Positions 34,632 through 48,700 are shown, numbered from the stretch's first letter. The stretch is DNA of 64,000 nucleotides from Epichloe hybrida (GCA_019022495.1 JAFEKR010000004.1:1426001-1490000); one strand, 5' to 3'. A program made the numbers and translations. The notes: generated from the letters alone by a model not told the origin.

Positions 34632-35452
34632 GTTTTTTTTTTGCGGCAAAAGCAATTGGGTGGGGGACTGAAGCAAGGTCGAGACAATATGCACCGAATA
34701 CAACTCAAGTGCAGATGAATCCTGGGGGGCGAAAGAGGAGTTATGAAGCCTAGCTTGCTTGGTTATCTGAGGATAAAGGCGGCTCAGGAACGTGACGCGT
34801 CTGTGCAGATGTAGGAGACGCCATAACAACATGGATGGAGATATCCCAGGTTGTAACTTGTGGTGGCAGTGCCAGCCACCCACTTGACACCTGCCTACAC
34901 TTGCGGTGGGCAAACTGGCATGAGAGACTACATGATCAAGTCTAGCCAACTCATACGCGTATCAGACCAGCTGTCTATTTTCAAGGGCACATCGAGCGAT
35001 TTACATATATTTAGCAGCACTGATAGGCCATCAGGGCCGGAATCAACAGCTTCTTCGACGGTTTGCGCGGAGAATATCAATGTTGAGTATGTTTCAGGAT
35101 TGTTCTTCAGAGACGGACCAATCAATGTGAAATAGAAACTCCTGTGGGTGGCAGCGCATCGCAGTCACGGCAGCTGGCAGGCTCGTTCATGCAGCTGTTG
35201 GCTGTTGGCTGTTTGTCAAACATCATTTGTCAACATCACAGGCCGGGTTACGAACTCCTTCTTCAAACACCCCGTTCTTGCCTACGCCTGAAGGCAGATT
35301 TCTCATCTTGCTTCTTAGCTCCTATCAAGTATCACTAATCGACATATTATACGAATAAGCGCTGTTATCGAAACAAGTCATTATCTGGCGTCGCACTTTT
35401 CTTTCATCTCTTCTACACTAAGCCCGCCTCTCACTGCTACCAGACTTCTACA
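34632..35452. promoter_or_regulatory. Divergent intergenic region of the paralogue pair
   Basis: 821 bp between the two start codons. No long inverted symmetry between the halves was noticed by eye, and no other gene is supported. Confidence 0.45.
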
Positions 35453-36436
35453 ATGGCCACGCAAGAGCCGCTCATCCCACTCCGCCAACATCGATCTCGG
35501 CATCCTATTGAGAAGCTATCATATCAGTTACTCTGCGAAACTTACGAGTCACAATACTATTCTCTTACCGCAACCGAAAGATCTGGATTTGTCGATGTCT
35601 ATAGCTACATCACGCTTAGAGCCTCAGCGACTACCATCTCTCAACACGCTATAATTAGATACCTTATAAAGCATCAGCGACAGCCAACAGTAGCTGAGAT
35701 GGAGCTCCTCATGATCCTCTATGGTGCAACTGCGTGCAGTAGCAGGTCCTTTTTTGAGAAATACGCACAAGAGCATCCGAATGTGTTGGAGCCGCGCTTT
35801 GCGGGAATCATTCCGCAAACCCAAGGCACCATGGGGGCCATAGTCCAGGGACTTCTTCCATTACCAGAAATTAGCATGGATAAGATCCCCTATAAGCCTT
35901 TTCGACGACCATGTCGTGCGCAACAAGAAGAACACAGTGTAAGACTCTTTTTCTTCCCATGCATAGATTAGCATACATAAACGGGCCTCGTATATCCAGC
36001 AGCTAACCAGGATGTTTAGGATGCTGTGGAAAGCCCTGCAGCTGCAGCCCCGGATGAGCTAATCCCTATCGCCCCGACTGGAAGCTCCGAAGATGGTGTA
36101 GAAGAAATGAAAGAGCCACCCGAAGGCACTGCGGTTGATATCACAGGAGGAATTGACCAAGTGCGGTTGGGCAATCTAGAGTCCATGATTAAGAACGAGC
36201 GGGATCGAATAGATGATATGCTTGGAATAATCAAGAAGACGAAGGATAATATGGGAAAAATATTGGGTGAGAACGAACAACTTCGAACTCAGGTAAAGGA
36301 ACTTAGAATGCAGCGGGACAAAGATAAAGCAGAATTAGCAATGCGGGAAAACCGGGAAAAACGGCAGGAGCAGATTCATGGGGAGGTAATTCGGATGCTG
36401 AAGGAGCAGGACTCGGAGCTTATGGATATCGACTAA
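35453..36436 (+). CDS. Unrecognised protein, plus-strand member of the paralogue pair, with coiled-coil C-terminus
   Basis: Exons 35453-35938 and 36020-36436 encode 300 aa. The intron (81 nt, donor GTAAGA, branch CTAAC, acceptor TTTAG) is phase 0. The conserved block covers residues 18-147 (PIEKLSYQLLCETY, PTVAEMELLMILYG, QEHPNVLEPRFAGII, ISMDKIPY). In the best-aligned 70 residues about 40 are identical to the neighbour by eye. After an acidic Pro/Glu linker (163-205), residues about 212-293 form a strongly charged heptad-rich helix (LGNLESMIKNERDRIDDMLG... to the end), a likely coiled coil. The last residues are acidic (ELMDID). Probably an intracellular oligomer; no catalytic motif was seen and no function is assigned. 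Confidence 0.8.
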
Positions 36437-36826
36437 GACACTAATGTTTAGACTCATCGTTAACTTGCTTCGCAGAAGATGACCGCATAAGCTAGCATAG
36501 ATTAGGCATTATACTTGATAATTTGAGATCTTGCGGACTGGACAGCAATGCGCGACTGACGAGAATCCCAAACCTTTGTTGGTTAGTTGAGGCGACAGCT
36601 TAGTAGTAGGGATATCTTTTGTGAGCTTTGCACTCTTTGTCTTGTTGTTTTCATTCATTTGCTTTGCATGCCTACTGAGCATACATTGTTGGCGTCTCGG
36701 CTGATGTGCCCTATAGTAAGTCACTGGTGAACAGGCCGTCTGGTCGCGCACAGGTTCTGAGACTTTGAGCGTTTCCTTTGGTTTGCGGTCGTTGTTAAAT
36801 TGCATTCAGTTGTAATGTACAACCGG
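36437..36826. other. Intergenic
   Basis: 3' flank of the plus-strand paralogue. Short minus-strand frames here have no recognised content. Confidence 0.5.
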
Positions 36827-37112
36827 CTAACGCCTTCCTGGGTCTTTGACGACAACCTTGCCCCATGATCCGCGTCCTGACAAAGCGGTCAGCGCATCCT
36901 TGACTCGATCCTGCCCGACAAAAATCTCATCCGTAAGTTCTGTGCCCTTAAGCTTTCCCTCCTTTACTAGCTTCGAGACGCCATTCCAGACGACGGAGAC
37001 GGGTTCCCTTGACGCTGTATGCGCCCCAGTGGATGCCCACGTGTGAGATGTTGTTCAAAAGAACCTTGTTTATCACGACCTTTTCAATGGCTCCACCTAC
37101 TACGGTGGCACC
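36827..37112 (-). pseudogene. C-terminal fragment of a zinc-type quinone oxidoreductase / MDR dehydrogenase
   Basis: Read from 37112 downward: GATVVGGAIEKVVINKVLLN, NNISHVGIHWGAYSVK, then after a one-base frame change (extra G near 36998-37003) EPVSVVWNGVSKLVKEGKLK, GTELTDEIFVGQDRVKDALT, ALSGRGSWGKVVVKDPG and a TAG at 36827. This is the C-terminal ~95 residues of NADPH:quinone-reductase-like MDR proteins (LLxNISxVGIHWGAY and WGKVVV). An in-frame TAA lies just upstream of the Gly codon, and the rest of the gene is missing at the transposon margin. It is truncated, frameshifted and not functional. Confidence 0.8.
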
Positions 37113-37723
37113 TTAGAGAGGTCCCGCGCCGCAAAGAGCTGCTAAAACAAAACAAAACCCTTAATCTCTGTTTTGCGATTTTATAAATTTATGATTTTAA
37201 AAATATATTTTCGTATGTGATAATTATTATTAGTTATACCAAGGAGTAATGCACTAGTGTAAGAGAGTTGAATCCAATGTTTAAGGTATAAATATTAATA
37301 ATAGCTAACTTACTAAGAAAAGGGAAGAAAAAAAGAAATCTAGCTAGGTTGGAAGGTGGGAGAAAAGGGGAAAACTGTTAAGGATTAGCCTAATGGCCAC
37401 TGTAGATAAGCGTTCCGTGTAAGAATATTATTCTTGTAGAAGAAGGAAAGAACTTTACTAGTAGTTACATAAAGCCTAGGTATATGTTACGTGCTAGCTT
37501 TGCACGTTATCAGGTCAAATCCGTTAGAGAGGCTAACGGATTCAAAGGGTCGTAAGTCATACTAAGTTTACTTATAAAAGCTACTATTAGGCATAGGTTA
37601 TAATATTAGAAGTAAGTTAATTCTCCTATCTAAAGAGCTGAATCCGTTCTTATCTATGTTGCTAGTGGCTGAGCTCGTTCTGCTACGTAATAGCACTCCC
37701 TTACTAACCCCTAAAGCCCTTTC
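37113..37723. other. AT-rich border sequence, unidentified repeat
   Basis: Composition shifts to high AT from about 37140. An inverted repeat AATCCGTTAG / CTAACGGATT (37518-37527 and 37533-37542, 5-nt spacer) is present. Probably a transposon remnant; no family assigned. Confidence 0.4.
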
Positions 37724-37990
37724 TATTACGACTGTGGTAGGAGAGATATAAACAGAGTAAAGGCTAAGGTTCTTAGTTATAGCTAGAGAGCTACTACTTA
37801 GGGGTAGGTATATAAAGGTCTTAAACTCTAACCTCCTATATCTCTTATAGGTAGTCCTTATTTAAATACCTTACTATATACATATAGCTATCTTAGTAGT
37901 TACTTAGTTATCTATAAGGCTAAGGCTTATCTAAGGGCTTTATTATATAACTATCCTATCTATAGCCCCTTAGCCTCCGTGCCCCTAATA
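37724..37990 (-). repeat. 3' LTR of Gypsy-A
   Basis: 267 bp, the reverse complement of the 267-bp Gypsy-B LTRs (52938-53204, 60744-61010). Less degraded at its ends than in its middle. Confidence 0.9.
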
Positions 37991-40337
37991 TGCTACCCCC
38001 CTAATATATAATTATTCTTAATTAAAAAGAGCTGCTTAGCTAGTGTGTGTATACTATATATAACCTATAGTAATGCCTATATTACTAGCTATACTATTAT
38101 TACGTAGTATTACGTTTACTTTAAATAATAAGATAGATATTACGGAGTCCTAGGTAATCTTTCTTATAACCTCTAGATTATAAATAGCTATATACTTACT
38201 GCTTTATTACCTCTAATATATATACCTCTATCTAGTAAGTTATTAGTACTAAGTGAATGGACTACCTATATTAAATTTTATAATTAGGTTAAATAGATAA
38301 GGTAACGCGCGCTATTTAAAATAAATAACTTCTTATCTAATATTAGGGATATTATATTAATCTTACTAGGAGTTTATAGCTAGCATGTGTATTTACTAGT
38401 AATAGCTATAACTATAAATATTATAATTCCTAGATTAGCTATATATAGTATATAAATTACTTAGGGGTCTAGGGCTAATATAAAAAAGGCTTACTTTCCC
38501 TTACTTCTATATACTTTTCTTCCCTTTATATCCTCCCTTCATATTATAAGTTACCCTTACCTATAAGCTAATAGCTTTATAGCTTCTTTTATAGTAATTA
38601 CTAATATCCTATAGTATTACTTTATCATTTATATCTATCCTTATCTAAAATATTTAAATTCTCTTAAATACTAAAATATTAGTTACTTACCTTTTACCTA
38701 TAAGTTTCTTATAGTATATTACTACTAACTTACTAGTAGTTAATAATATCTTTAATATAAGTAATTACTTTACTACTACTACTTCCTTTTATTATAAAGA
38801 CTCCTATAATATTCTCTTTAAAGTCTCCTAGTAAGAAATATTTAGCTTTTAAAATTTCTATATAAGTATAATATCTAGGTCCCCCTAGCGCTTACCTTAC
38901 TAACTTATAGCTAGTAGTACTAGTAAAATAAAAATTCCTTATATTTACTATATATAGTAAGTTATAATATAGGCTATTATACCTAAAGATAGTAATAGTA
39001 TAAAGCTATAATATATTATTAAGGGTAAATCTATTCTAACCTAATATACTAATTCTCTAAGTATAACTTTACTACTATCTTACTATATATTACTCCTAAC
39101 TTATATAAATAACTTAATAAAATATACCTATTATATATATAATAATAAGAACTATACTAGGGTTTATTCTCCCTTTCTTACTACTAATATATATACTAAT
39201 ATACTACTAGTATATTACTTAGTTTACCTAGTTATACTATATACTCTTTAAGTATATTAATACTTATAGTAATTCTAATAATAATCTATACTTTCTTAAT
39301 AATATATATATCTCTTATTTTTATAACTTAGTTACTACTAATATACTACTAGTATTTAATATATATAAAATATAAACTTTATAATATACTCCTAACTACT
39401 AAAAATACTAATAAGCATAGGTAAGTAAGGTAAGCGTAGCTTATAGTAAAAGTTATATATAAGGCTAATACTAATAAATAAGTTACTATATTACTACTTA
39501 ATAATACTATTAATCTAGAAGTCTAGATTAATATTTCTAATAGTTTATATTTTATTATATAGAATCTTTTATTTATATATACTTCTTATGCTCTAGCTTA
39601 TAGCTTTACTAACTTACTAGTAGCTTACTACTAATATATCTACGCTTCCTACTTATATTAGGCTACTAAACCTCCCTAGTAAGCTTTATATATATATATA
39701 TAAAGAGAGGGATTTTTCTAATAATAAGGATAAATCCTTTACCCTTATTATTACTAGTAAGACTACTAAGGGCTAGGTAAGTAATATATTAATAGAGTAA
39801 TTAGTATAAAGTAACTATAAGTTAGGTTATCTAAGAAATTATCTAGATTCCTTTTTTTATATATTACTACTACTATTTAAAATCTATTAAATACACCTCT
39901 ATATTTATAAACTAGCTACTTAGTTATTACTTATAATCCTTAATAATATTTATTATAATAAAATCTCTTTTCTTTACCTAAGAATTCTCTAAAGTATTAT
40001 AGCCCTTTTATTTAACTAGGTATTTCTAATATCTCCTATTATAATAATATAATATAATTCTTTTAACTTTAAACTCTTACTTATTATTTATAATATTATT
40101 TTATAATAAAGATATATCTTTTATACTAGATAAGTCCCTTATAAATAGTTTAAGGTTAGTAATATTAAAAATATTATATAAATATATTCTAAGTAATAGC
40201 TTTAATTAGTATATAAGTCTATAAGTACTAATTACCTTTTTAATTTTATAAGGGCTTAAGTACTTTATATTTAGCTTCCTACTAAGTTACTATAAGTTAA
40301 TATTCTTTATAAATAATAAAATATAGTTACTTATACT

Positions 40338-42331
40338 CAGAGCATGTAATGTAATGTAATGTAATGTAATATTTGGGGTTTGGATGTAATGTGTAATGTA
40401 ATGTAATGTAATGTAATGTAATGTGTAATTATTACATATTACATTACATTACATTACAAACATTACAAATGTAATGTTAGGGGAAAATAAAAGTGGGGTA
40501 TATTAAGATCTTATAATATTATATGGATTTTTCTTTATTAAGTTAATATTAGTGTTAATTTAATAACTATTTTAGTTTATTTACTATAAATTATTAAAGT
40601 TTCCTTAGTTTTAGATTCTTAGTTATATATTAGGGTGTAGGGTATACTATATAGGCTTAAGAGTATAATAGAAATCCTTGAATTTTGTTTTATATTATAC
40701 GATTTTAAAATACTAATAAATCTAATTTCTAAGATTTAATATTATATTATTTAACCTAAGTATTTATTTTACTAAATCATACCCTATATATACTTTAAAA
40801 TTTAATATAAAATAATATATTATAAGTCTAAATAATTATATTAAGAACTAATAAGGAAATCTTTAAAAAGCCTATATTATTAAAAGTAAATTAATTTAAG
40901 ATAAAATCTAAAATCTAATTTTATAAAGTTAATAAATAAATATTATACTTTTTAAAATAAAAGTTTATTTCTTTTTAGTAAAGGAATTAAAAAAGCTTAT
41001 AAGTAATATAGGTTTATAAGAATTTAAAGCTATAAAATAATAATATAGTTTATTTAAAGTATAAATAAAAATTAAGTATATAATAAGGTTTATTTATAAT
41101 ATAATTAACTTTTTTATAGCTTATTTACCTAGTTATATATAATTTTATTTTAAATAAAAGGTATTTTCTAGAGTAAGTTTAAAAGTAAGTCTAAAGTAAG
41201 TCTTACTAATTATAGTACTAACTTCTTAATAGCTTATTTACTTAGATATATATGATTTTCTCTTAAAAAGGAAGTATATGAAAAAGTAAGTCTAAAGTAG
41301 GTTTTACTAATAATAGTATTAACTTCTTTATAGCTTATTAGCTTAAATATTTATAATTTTCTCTTAAAAAGATAGTATATATAAAAGGGGGTCTAAAGTG
41401 GGTCTAACTAATAATAGTATTAACTTCTTTATAGCTTATTAGCTTAAATATTTATGATTTTCTCTTAAAAAGGAAGTACATATAAAAGTGGGTCTAAAGT
41501 GAGTCTTACTAATAATAGTATTAACTTCTTTATAGCTTATTAGCTTAAATATTTATGATTTTCTCTTAAAAAGCAAGTACATATAAAAGTGGGTCTTAAG
41601 TGGGTCTTACTTATAATAGAATTAACTTCTTTTTAGCTTATTAGCTTAAATATTTATGATTTTCTCTTAAAAAGGAAGTACATATAAAAGTGGGTCTAAA
41701 GTGGGTCTAACTAATAATAGTATTAACTTCTTTATAGCTTATTAGCTTAAATATTTATGATTTTCTCTTAAAAAGCAAGTACATATAAAAGTGGGTCTTA
41801 CTTATAATAGTATTAACTTCTTTATAGCTTATTAGCTTAAATATTTATGATTTTCTCTTAAAAAGAAAGTATATATAAAAGTGGGTCTAAAGTGGGTCTT
41901 ACTAATAATACTATTAACTTCTTTATAGCTTATTAGCTTAGATATATATGATTTTCTCTTAAAAAGATAGTATACTTAAAACTAGGTCTAAAGTGAGTCT
42001 AACTAATAATAGTATTAACTTCTTTATAGCTTATTTACTTAAATATATATGATTTTCTATTAAAAAAGTATACTTAAAAGTAAGTTTTTAATATTTTTCT
42101 AAGAAATAAGCTTAAAAAGTAAGTTTTATTAGTTTTATAAGTTATAATTAAGATTTATATAGTAATTTAACCTTAATCTATATTTTTAGAAACCTAATAG
42201 ATACTTTTCTAATTATTTAAGTTATTTCTTACTATTAATTTCTAATTACTTAACCTAAATATTAAAAAATAAAAAATAATTACATTTAATTACAAATAAT
42301 TACATGTAATTACATGTAATGTAATGCTCTG
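40338..42331 (+). mobile_element. hAT-like non-autonomous element, copy 1
   Basis: 1994 bp with ends CAGAGCAT..ATGCTCTG and a perfect 8-bp target duplication CTTATACT (40330-40337 and 42332-42339). Subtracting the element and one duplication restores continuous Gypsy-A sequence. An 8-bp duplication with CAG-starting ends is typical of hAT elements. Subterminal regions are arrays of TGTAA pentamers. The interior contains about ten ~100-bp tandem units. No transposase frame was seen. Confidence 0.82.
41150..42090. repeat. ~100-bp minisatellite inside hAT-like copy 1
   Basis: About nine to ten imperfect units, each with TTTTCTCTTAAAAAG, a GTGGGTCTAAAGTG-like segment and TATTAACTTC. Unit length varies by a few bases. 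Confidence 0.8.
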
Positions 42332-42443
42332 CTTATACTAAACTTTATTAAGGTTTACTTCTTATTATAGTGTTTTATATACTAGGCTTATAAGTTACTT
42401 AGAAGTTACTTAATTACTATATATTTATCTTTTAATATAATAA

Positions 42444-42752
42444 TGTTGGATTCACAGGGTATTGAATTTAATGTGTAATACAGTCGTGAGCCCGAAGAAT
42501 AGTATCGTCATCGATTATCTATTCTAGGCTACGTTATCTGTTGTTATGATTAATTAAGTTATTAGAAAAGAGAGGTAAAAAGCTAGAAGTTACAATACAT
42601 AAAGGGAAAAGGGGTTACGCGTTTATGTCCCTATATTTCCTAGCTAATTAACGTACTAGGTTATAGGTCACGTGTAGGGTCCGCGCGCGGCCTAAGCTTC
42701 TACTAGGTAATTGCGGCTACGACGCGCGATTAATATCACCTTTGTTCTAACA
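42444..42752 (-). repeat. Copia-A right copy, 3' LTR
   Basis: 309 bp, TGTTGGATTC..TTCTAACA on the plus strand. Confidence 0.93.
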
Positions 42753-45700
42753 CTAGAACTTCTCTCTTTTAATATGATTATTAATACGCAATATTAATCG
42801 TAGAAATAAAAAAGAAAGATAAATTAAGAATATAATTAATAGGGGATGTAAGGAAAAGAACTTATAGCCTATCTAGGCGTATAGTTACTAATAAAAAGGA
42901 AATAATAATCTCGCTTAGCCTATAAGCCTGTGTAAGGATAAGTAAGTCCTTCTGAATCCCTTCTTTTCCTCAAAATAACACATATACTATACCTTAGCGC
43001 ATATATAACGTCTTCCTTCTCCTTAGTAATACCTTTATCCTCCTACGCACTACTATTAATTTCTATAGTCTACTAGGAGGGCCTAGTAGGCTAGCGTAGT
43101 TATAGCCGCTAGGGATATTAACTACAAGGGCGTAGATCCCTTACATATTACTATCCTATCCCCGTAGCTATTCTCCTAGAGAATTACCTTTTTCTCTTAC
43201 TACATGTGTGTTACGCGTAAGTAACCTATCCCTCTATTTAGATAGTTATTTAGTTAGTTAAGATAAAGCTCTTAAGGGCCTTATTAGGTAATGCCTTTAT
43301 AAAGGCATTAGCTAGGTTATCCTCTCTATTAATCTATTAGATCTCGTAGAGTTCTTAGCGTTTATATAACTATTAAAGGGCTATAATATTAATTATCAGG
43401 CGTTTTTCCTTCATTATACTAAGCTTAATAAGGCACTTATATAAGGAGTATAAATCCATATATACAATAACCAGGATCTTTAGGAGCTTTAGTTAGTTAG
43501 TAACTAATTTCAGGGTGGTTATGATTACGTAAGCTATATTAACACTAGCTACTATACTATAGACTTCTAAGGCAAGCACACTTTACGTAACTCTCTTGCT
43601 CTTTATTAAGCTAAAGTGCATAATATTACCTTTAATCATAAACTTACTATTAGTGTAGTCTTTATTTGCTAGGACAAGTATATATCCTAGTTATAAGAAT
43701 AAGTCCTAGTTATTAGCAAAGGATTTATCTATAAAGGCAAAGAGCTTTATCTTCTTAAGGTTAATTAGGATAAATATTAGACCTCTCTCTAGGTAATCTA
43801 TCTACTACTTTAGGCAGTAATTAAGGGCTTTCACGTCCTCTAGGGTTAGCTCCTAGTGTTATATAGTAATAGATAGGTTAAAGCAAGCCTCTAGTTAGTA
43901 GATTAAGGTAATGTAAGCGCCTCAGGCCCTCTGCTTAACGTATTTACGCTTTAAGTTAGTTATTAGAACTAACTCTAACTTATTACTCTGCCCTTTTTAC
44001 TAGATCTTAATAGTATTATTCTCTAGCGAGATAATGCTACTATTAAACGTAAGAGGGCAGTCCTAAGTTAGGAATTGCTTTAGCTTTACATTAAAGCTTA
44101 CTATAGCAAGCTAAGTCTCTTCCTTCTTAGAGAACTTCTTGTCTAAGAGGCTAATCATGTTATTAGTTTACATTCTAATGTAGGTAAAGTTAGGGCTTTC
44201 CTTTATAGTTACAAGCAAGTAAGGATTATATGTAGAGGTTTCTATCTAGAGGTTCTCTCTATAATGCTTATAATACATAACCCACTAGTATGTTCCTGCC
44301 TCTGCGAGCCTATAGAGGGGTTTTATAACCCTTAAGATTATACTAGGCGGGTAGAGATACCATATCTAAATTAGCAAGCACGCTAGGATTAGCCGCTCTA
44401 GCAATGTACAGGCCTGTACATAAGCCTAATAGATATCTCTTAGCTAGATAAGGAATTTCCTTAATCTTACTAACAGGGCTATCGTAAGAATAAGACGTTA
44501 GCTCGCGTGTTAAATCGTTAGGGCCTGTGTAAGAATGGCCTGTTTCCCTTTATTCTCACACCCTTAGATTATAAGGCATGACTTTTCATAGGGTTCTATT
44601 ATCTTACCCTTAATCTCATTAATAATCTAGGAATTAAAGATTTGAATTCCACTATATTCTTCCTTATTAAACATAATAAATTCAAACATACCTTACTTAA
44701 TCAGGGCGTTAATTTCCGCTTTTATTAATAGCTTAAAAGGTTTACTAGGGGTCTTAATAATTCCTTCCTTACATAGCTTAATTATAAGAGCTAGGTTACT
44801 ATATTCTTTCGCTAATAGGAAGGTATTAGTACCTTAAGGCATTATAGGAGGGTTTTTCCATGGCCTTCCGCGTCCTCACTTTAGTAGTATTAGTAGCACT
44901 ATATTCTTATTATAGGCCTCTTGCCCTTTTTCTCCTTCCTCTTCACTAGGCTTTGCTATTTTCTTTACACTAGGGTTATTATAGTAAGGCTTAATAGATA
45001 TTAACCTAAAGGTCTTTAGGCCTCTAGGCATATTAAGTGTATAGCTTTCTCTAGTAATTACTAGTAGCTTATATAGACCTACCTATCCCTCGCCTTCTTA
45101 CTAGACCTTAACCTTTAATCTAAGCAGCAAGCTAAGGGTCTTTAAGGTATCTAGGCTATTGCGTTTAGTAAGGGCCTTATTAACCTTCTAGATAGCGTAA
45201 AGTCTCTTAATTTCTTTAGTAGCCTTCTATACTATAATCACACACTATATAATATTAGGTAATAGTAGGGACTCATTTATTATATATAAGTAAGCTCTAA
45301 AGATAAGGAGGGTTAGGACAAGGCTATTAGGGCCTATAGTATTATTTAGGGCCTTAATTGCTATTTAAAGGGCAATAGGTTCTAGCGTTGTAGGGTATTC
45401 GTATCTAATTATATTATAGGCTCTTTAGAGCGGCCTATAATACCTTTTAACCTTCCCTATGCTATAGTGTGCCTTAATAGGGACTTCCTTAATTAAAATT
45501 AACATTAAAGCTATAAATTATCTAAATTCATTACTATAGAAGTTTATTCTAGTGTCTATAATAATAAAGTCTAGGGGGCCTAGGTAAGCATTAATCTAGC
45601 ATATTTAGAGGGCTTCCTAGGTCGTTTTTATAAAGATATTATTAAGGAATTTCGCTACGTTAAACGCTATAGCTATATCTATAGCGTGGAGTGTAGGGCG

Positions 45701-48700
45701 GTTACTATCTAGGTAGAAAACATCTACTATTACTTTATAATTAAAGCTACACTTATCCTTAAGGGTAAACTTAAAGTAATTAGGGCTATCTACATGTATT
45801 TAGTATTAGTAGCAAATTCTTATTAGCTCCCTAATAGCTTTAATATTAATATTATACCCTAATCTACAGAGAACCTTATATAAACGTCGGATTAATAGAT
45901 ATCTAAAGCAGCGATATAATCACTATAGCTTGCCTTCTATAAGGTAGCTCTAAGCAACTACTTCTTCTTTCTATGTAAGAAGCATCCAGGCATAGCCCTA
46001 TTTACATATAATAGGGACTTTAATATTTCCTTATTATAGTGTGTTCTTAGAGATATTAAAATTAATCTTTAAATAGTCTATATCATTAAGGGATAAAAGA
46101 AATGGAGTGTTTGTAAGGATAACCTAAAAGAGGATATTTCTAAAGGGAGTAAGTATAATAGCCGCTCTAAGCGCGATAATTAGGTCTCCTATGCTAAATC
46201 TAACTAATGCCTTCTTCTTTATTAATTCATTAAGCTATAATGTAGGTATCTAATATTATAAAGCAAGAAATTAAGGGTGCCCTGCTATAGAGAACTTTAC
46301 GGCTCCTATATTAGGCATAATCCCTTAGAATATTACATAGGAATAGCAATCTTCTAACATAAACATCACTAGGGCTTTATTTATGAGTTCCTGCTAAAAG
46401 GGGTCTTCTTTGCTTAGACTATAATAAGCTACTTGCCTTGTTAGGAATTAAACTATTCTTTTGCTATTAATCTAGGTTCTATGAGTAAAGAAGCTCGTAG
46501 GTACTAGCCTATCTATATTATCAGGGCTATTATTAAATCCAATACTCTTCATATACTAAGCGATTTTATTATTAATAAGGGGTTAGGACTTGTGTTCTCC
46601 CTTATACTAAGTAAGAAATAAATAATATAAGTTATTAGTTAAATCCATAAGGTAGTGATTCTTAAAGCGTTAAAACACTTTCTTATAGTCCTCTTTAGGG
46701 TGCTTAGATAACTAGCATCCTTCCTTACCACATACATAGCACTTCTTTATATAAGGAGTACCTTCTCTTCCTTATGGTTTTAAGGGGTATTAGGTCTCTT
46801 TTCTAGTCCTATTATATCTTTAGTTAGTCTAGAATTGCTCTAGGGTTATAGTTTTAGTTAGGAACTATTAATAGTTCTTCTTCTCTTCCTTAATAAGATA
46901 AAGGGTTATTCTAATCTATTTATAGAACTCTTATAGTCTATCTAGCAAATCTATAATCACTTCTTTACACTCTAGAATACTATAACAGGCTCTGATAAGT
47001 TAATTCCAGAGTACCCTTTTAGTTTAGCCTACTTTAGGCACTACTTATTATAAGATAGCTAGTCTTTCTATAAGTTTATTAAAGCATTTAATTATTAACT
47101 TACTTAGGTTATTATTTGCCATTTCTCACAAGGAAGTATTATTTTACTCTAGCAGATATCTTTACTATATATCCTTGGTTTTAAATTATTCTCTTATATA
47201 GCTAATAAGCATAGGGAGATCTTATAGTTATCTAGGTTTAGAGAGGTAGTTTACATAGTATCGCAGTGCTTTACCTTTAAGTATAACCTTAAAAGCATAA
47301 CTAGCTTATTTAGGCTAGATATTAAGTAACTCACACTTTCTATAGAATATTTAAAGCTTTAATTTAAGGATATTGTAGTTATTAGCGCTATAGAGTTATT
47401 CTTTAGGGTATACCTTAGATAGGTTAATAATCTACTTTAGCAAAGGTCTCTAGGTCTATAGGGGTTCTCTAGGTGTTTCCCTTTATATTTATAGAAGGGG
47501 TAGTAAGGTCTTTAGGAAGTAAGAGGGTAGCTTTATAGGTAGCACCCTTAGGGCTTATTATTCCCTCTAATCCTCCTCTTCCTTATATTAGGAAGGAGGA
47601 ATTATAGCTCTTTAAGCTATGCTAACAAGGGCACTACTAGCCTTAGATAGCATTAGTTACCTCTATTAGTAACTCTCCTACTTAGGGGCATCATTAGTAG
47701 TATTACTAGGGTAATACTACTAACTTACCTCTAGTAAAGGTATAAGCAGGGGAGTTACCTATAGATACTTATAAATAGCATCCTTAGGCGGTCTTAACTC
47801 TAGGTTAATTAACCTTCCTAGGGGAGATTAACTAGGCCTTCCTAGAGGGGATTAACTTAGTCTTCCTAGGGGAGTCTAGCTTATTAATCCTTTTAATAGT
47901 AATTATACTAATAACTAGGGTAACGGGGTAGGTTGCTTAGTTCTAACATTACTATTATCTAGTAAATCACGGAAGAACTCTTTATTCTATAAGTTCTTTT
48001 AGAAGCCTATATACTTCTTCCTAGCCTCTTTAATTTCTTTAAGAGTCCAAAATCTAAATTCTTCTTAGTTTACTACTTCTTTAAGGTTATTTACTATCTT
48101 AGTACCTCTTCTAACAGTTATATACACTCCGTTATAAAGAAGATAGTTTTAAAGTCTATTCTATAAAAGGTCTTTTCCTTCTGTAAACTTATCCCTTAAC
48201 TATTCGTAAAAGTTATTACTAAATTCAGAGAATAGTGTTCTTCTAAATAACCCTCGCTCCTTATATTATTCGGTCTTCATAAGGATATAAAGACTGATTT
48301 CCTTAGGTATTATCATCTCTTTATATTTAGAACTTCCTATTTATTAGAGCAGTTCTTCTATAATATATCATTAAAGCCTTACAGAGATATAGGGGTATAG
48401 GTTAGTATAAATAGGGGTTTTTCCTTTATTAGGGTATTTATTATCATCTCCTGTTTTAACGCCTTCCATAGCATCGTTATAGCTATTAGTCTTACTAGGA
48501 ACTCTAAATTAACTAGAGGTCCTAGATAGTTTAGCTGCATCTAACATTCTAATTAATTAAGGGAGGTAGATCTTATAATATAAGAAGAAAAGGGGTATAA
48601 CTATAATTATATAACGTGTTTCGGATGTAAAGGATCGTAAGGCAAGGCAGTTGACTTTAAATATATAATAGAACGCATAATAAAGAAAGACAAGGGGATA

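Noticed and set aside
34632..34949. N-terminal extension of the minus-strand paralogue to 34949
   Set aside because: The extension is not shared with the paralogue, and the ATG at 34631 gives an equivalent N-terminus.
40340..40460. CRISPR-like array
   Set aside because: The TGTAA pentamers are contiguous simple repeats inside a transposon end, without spacers.
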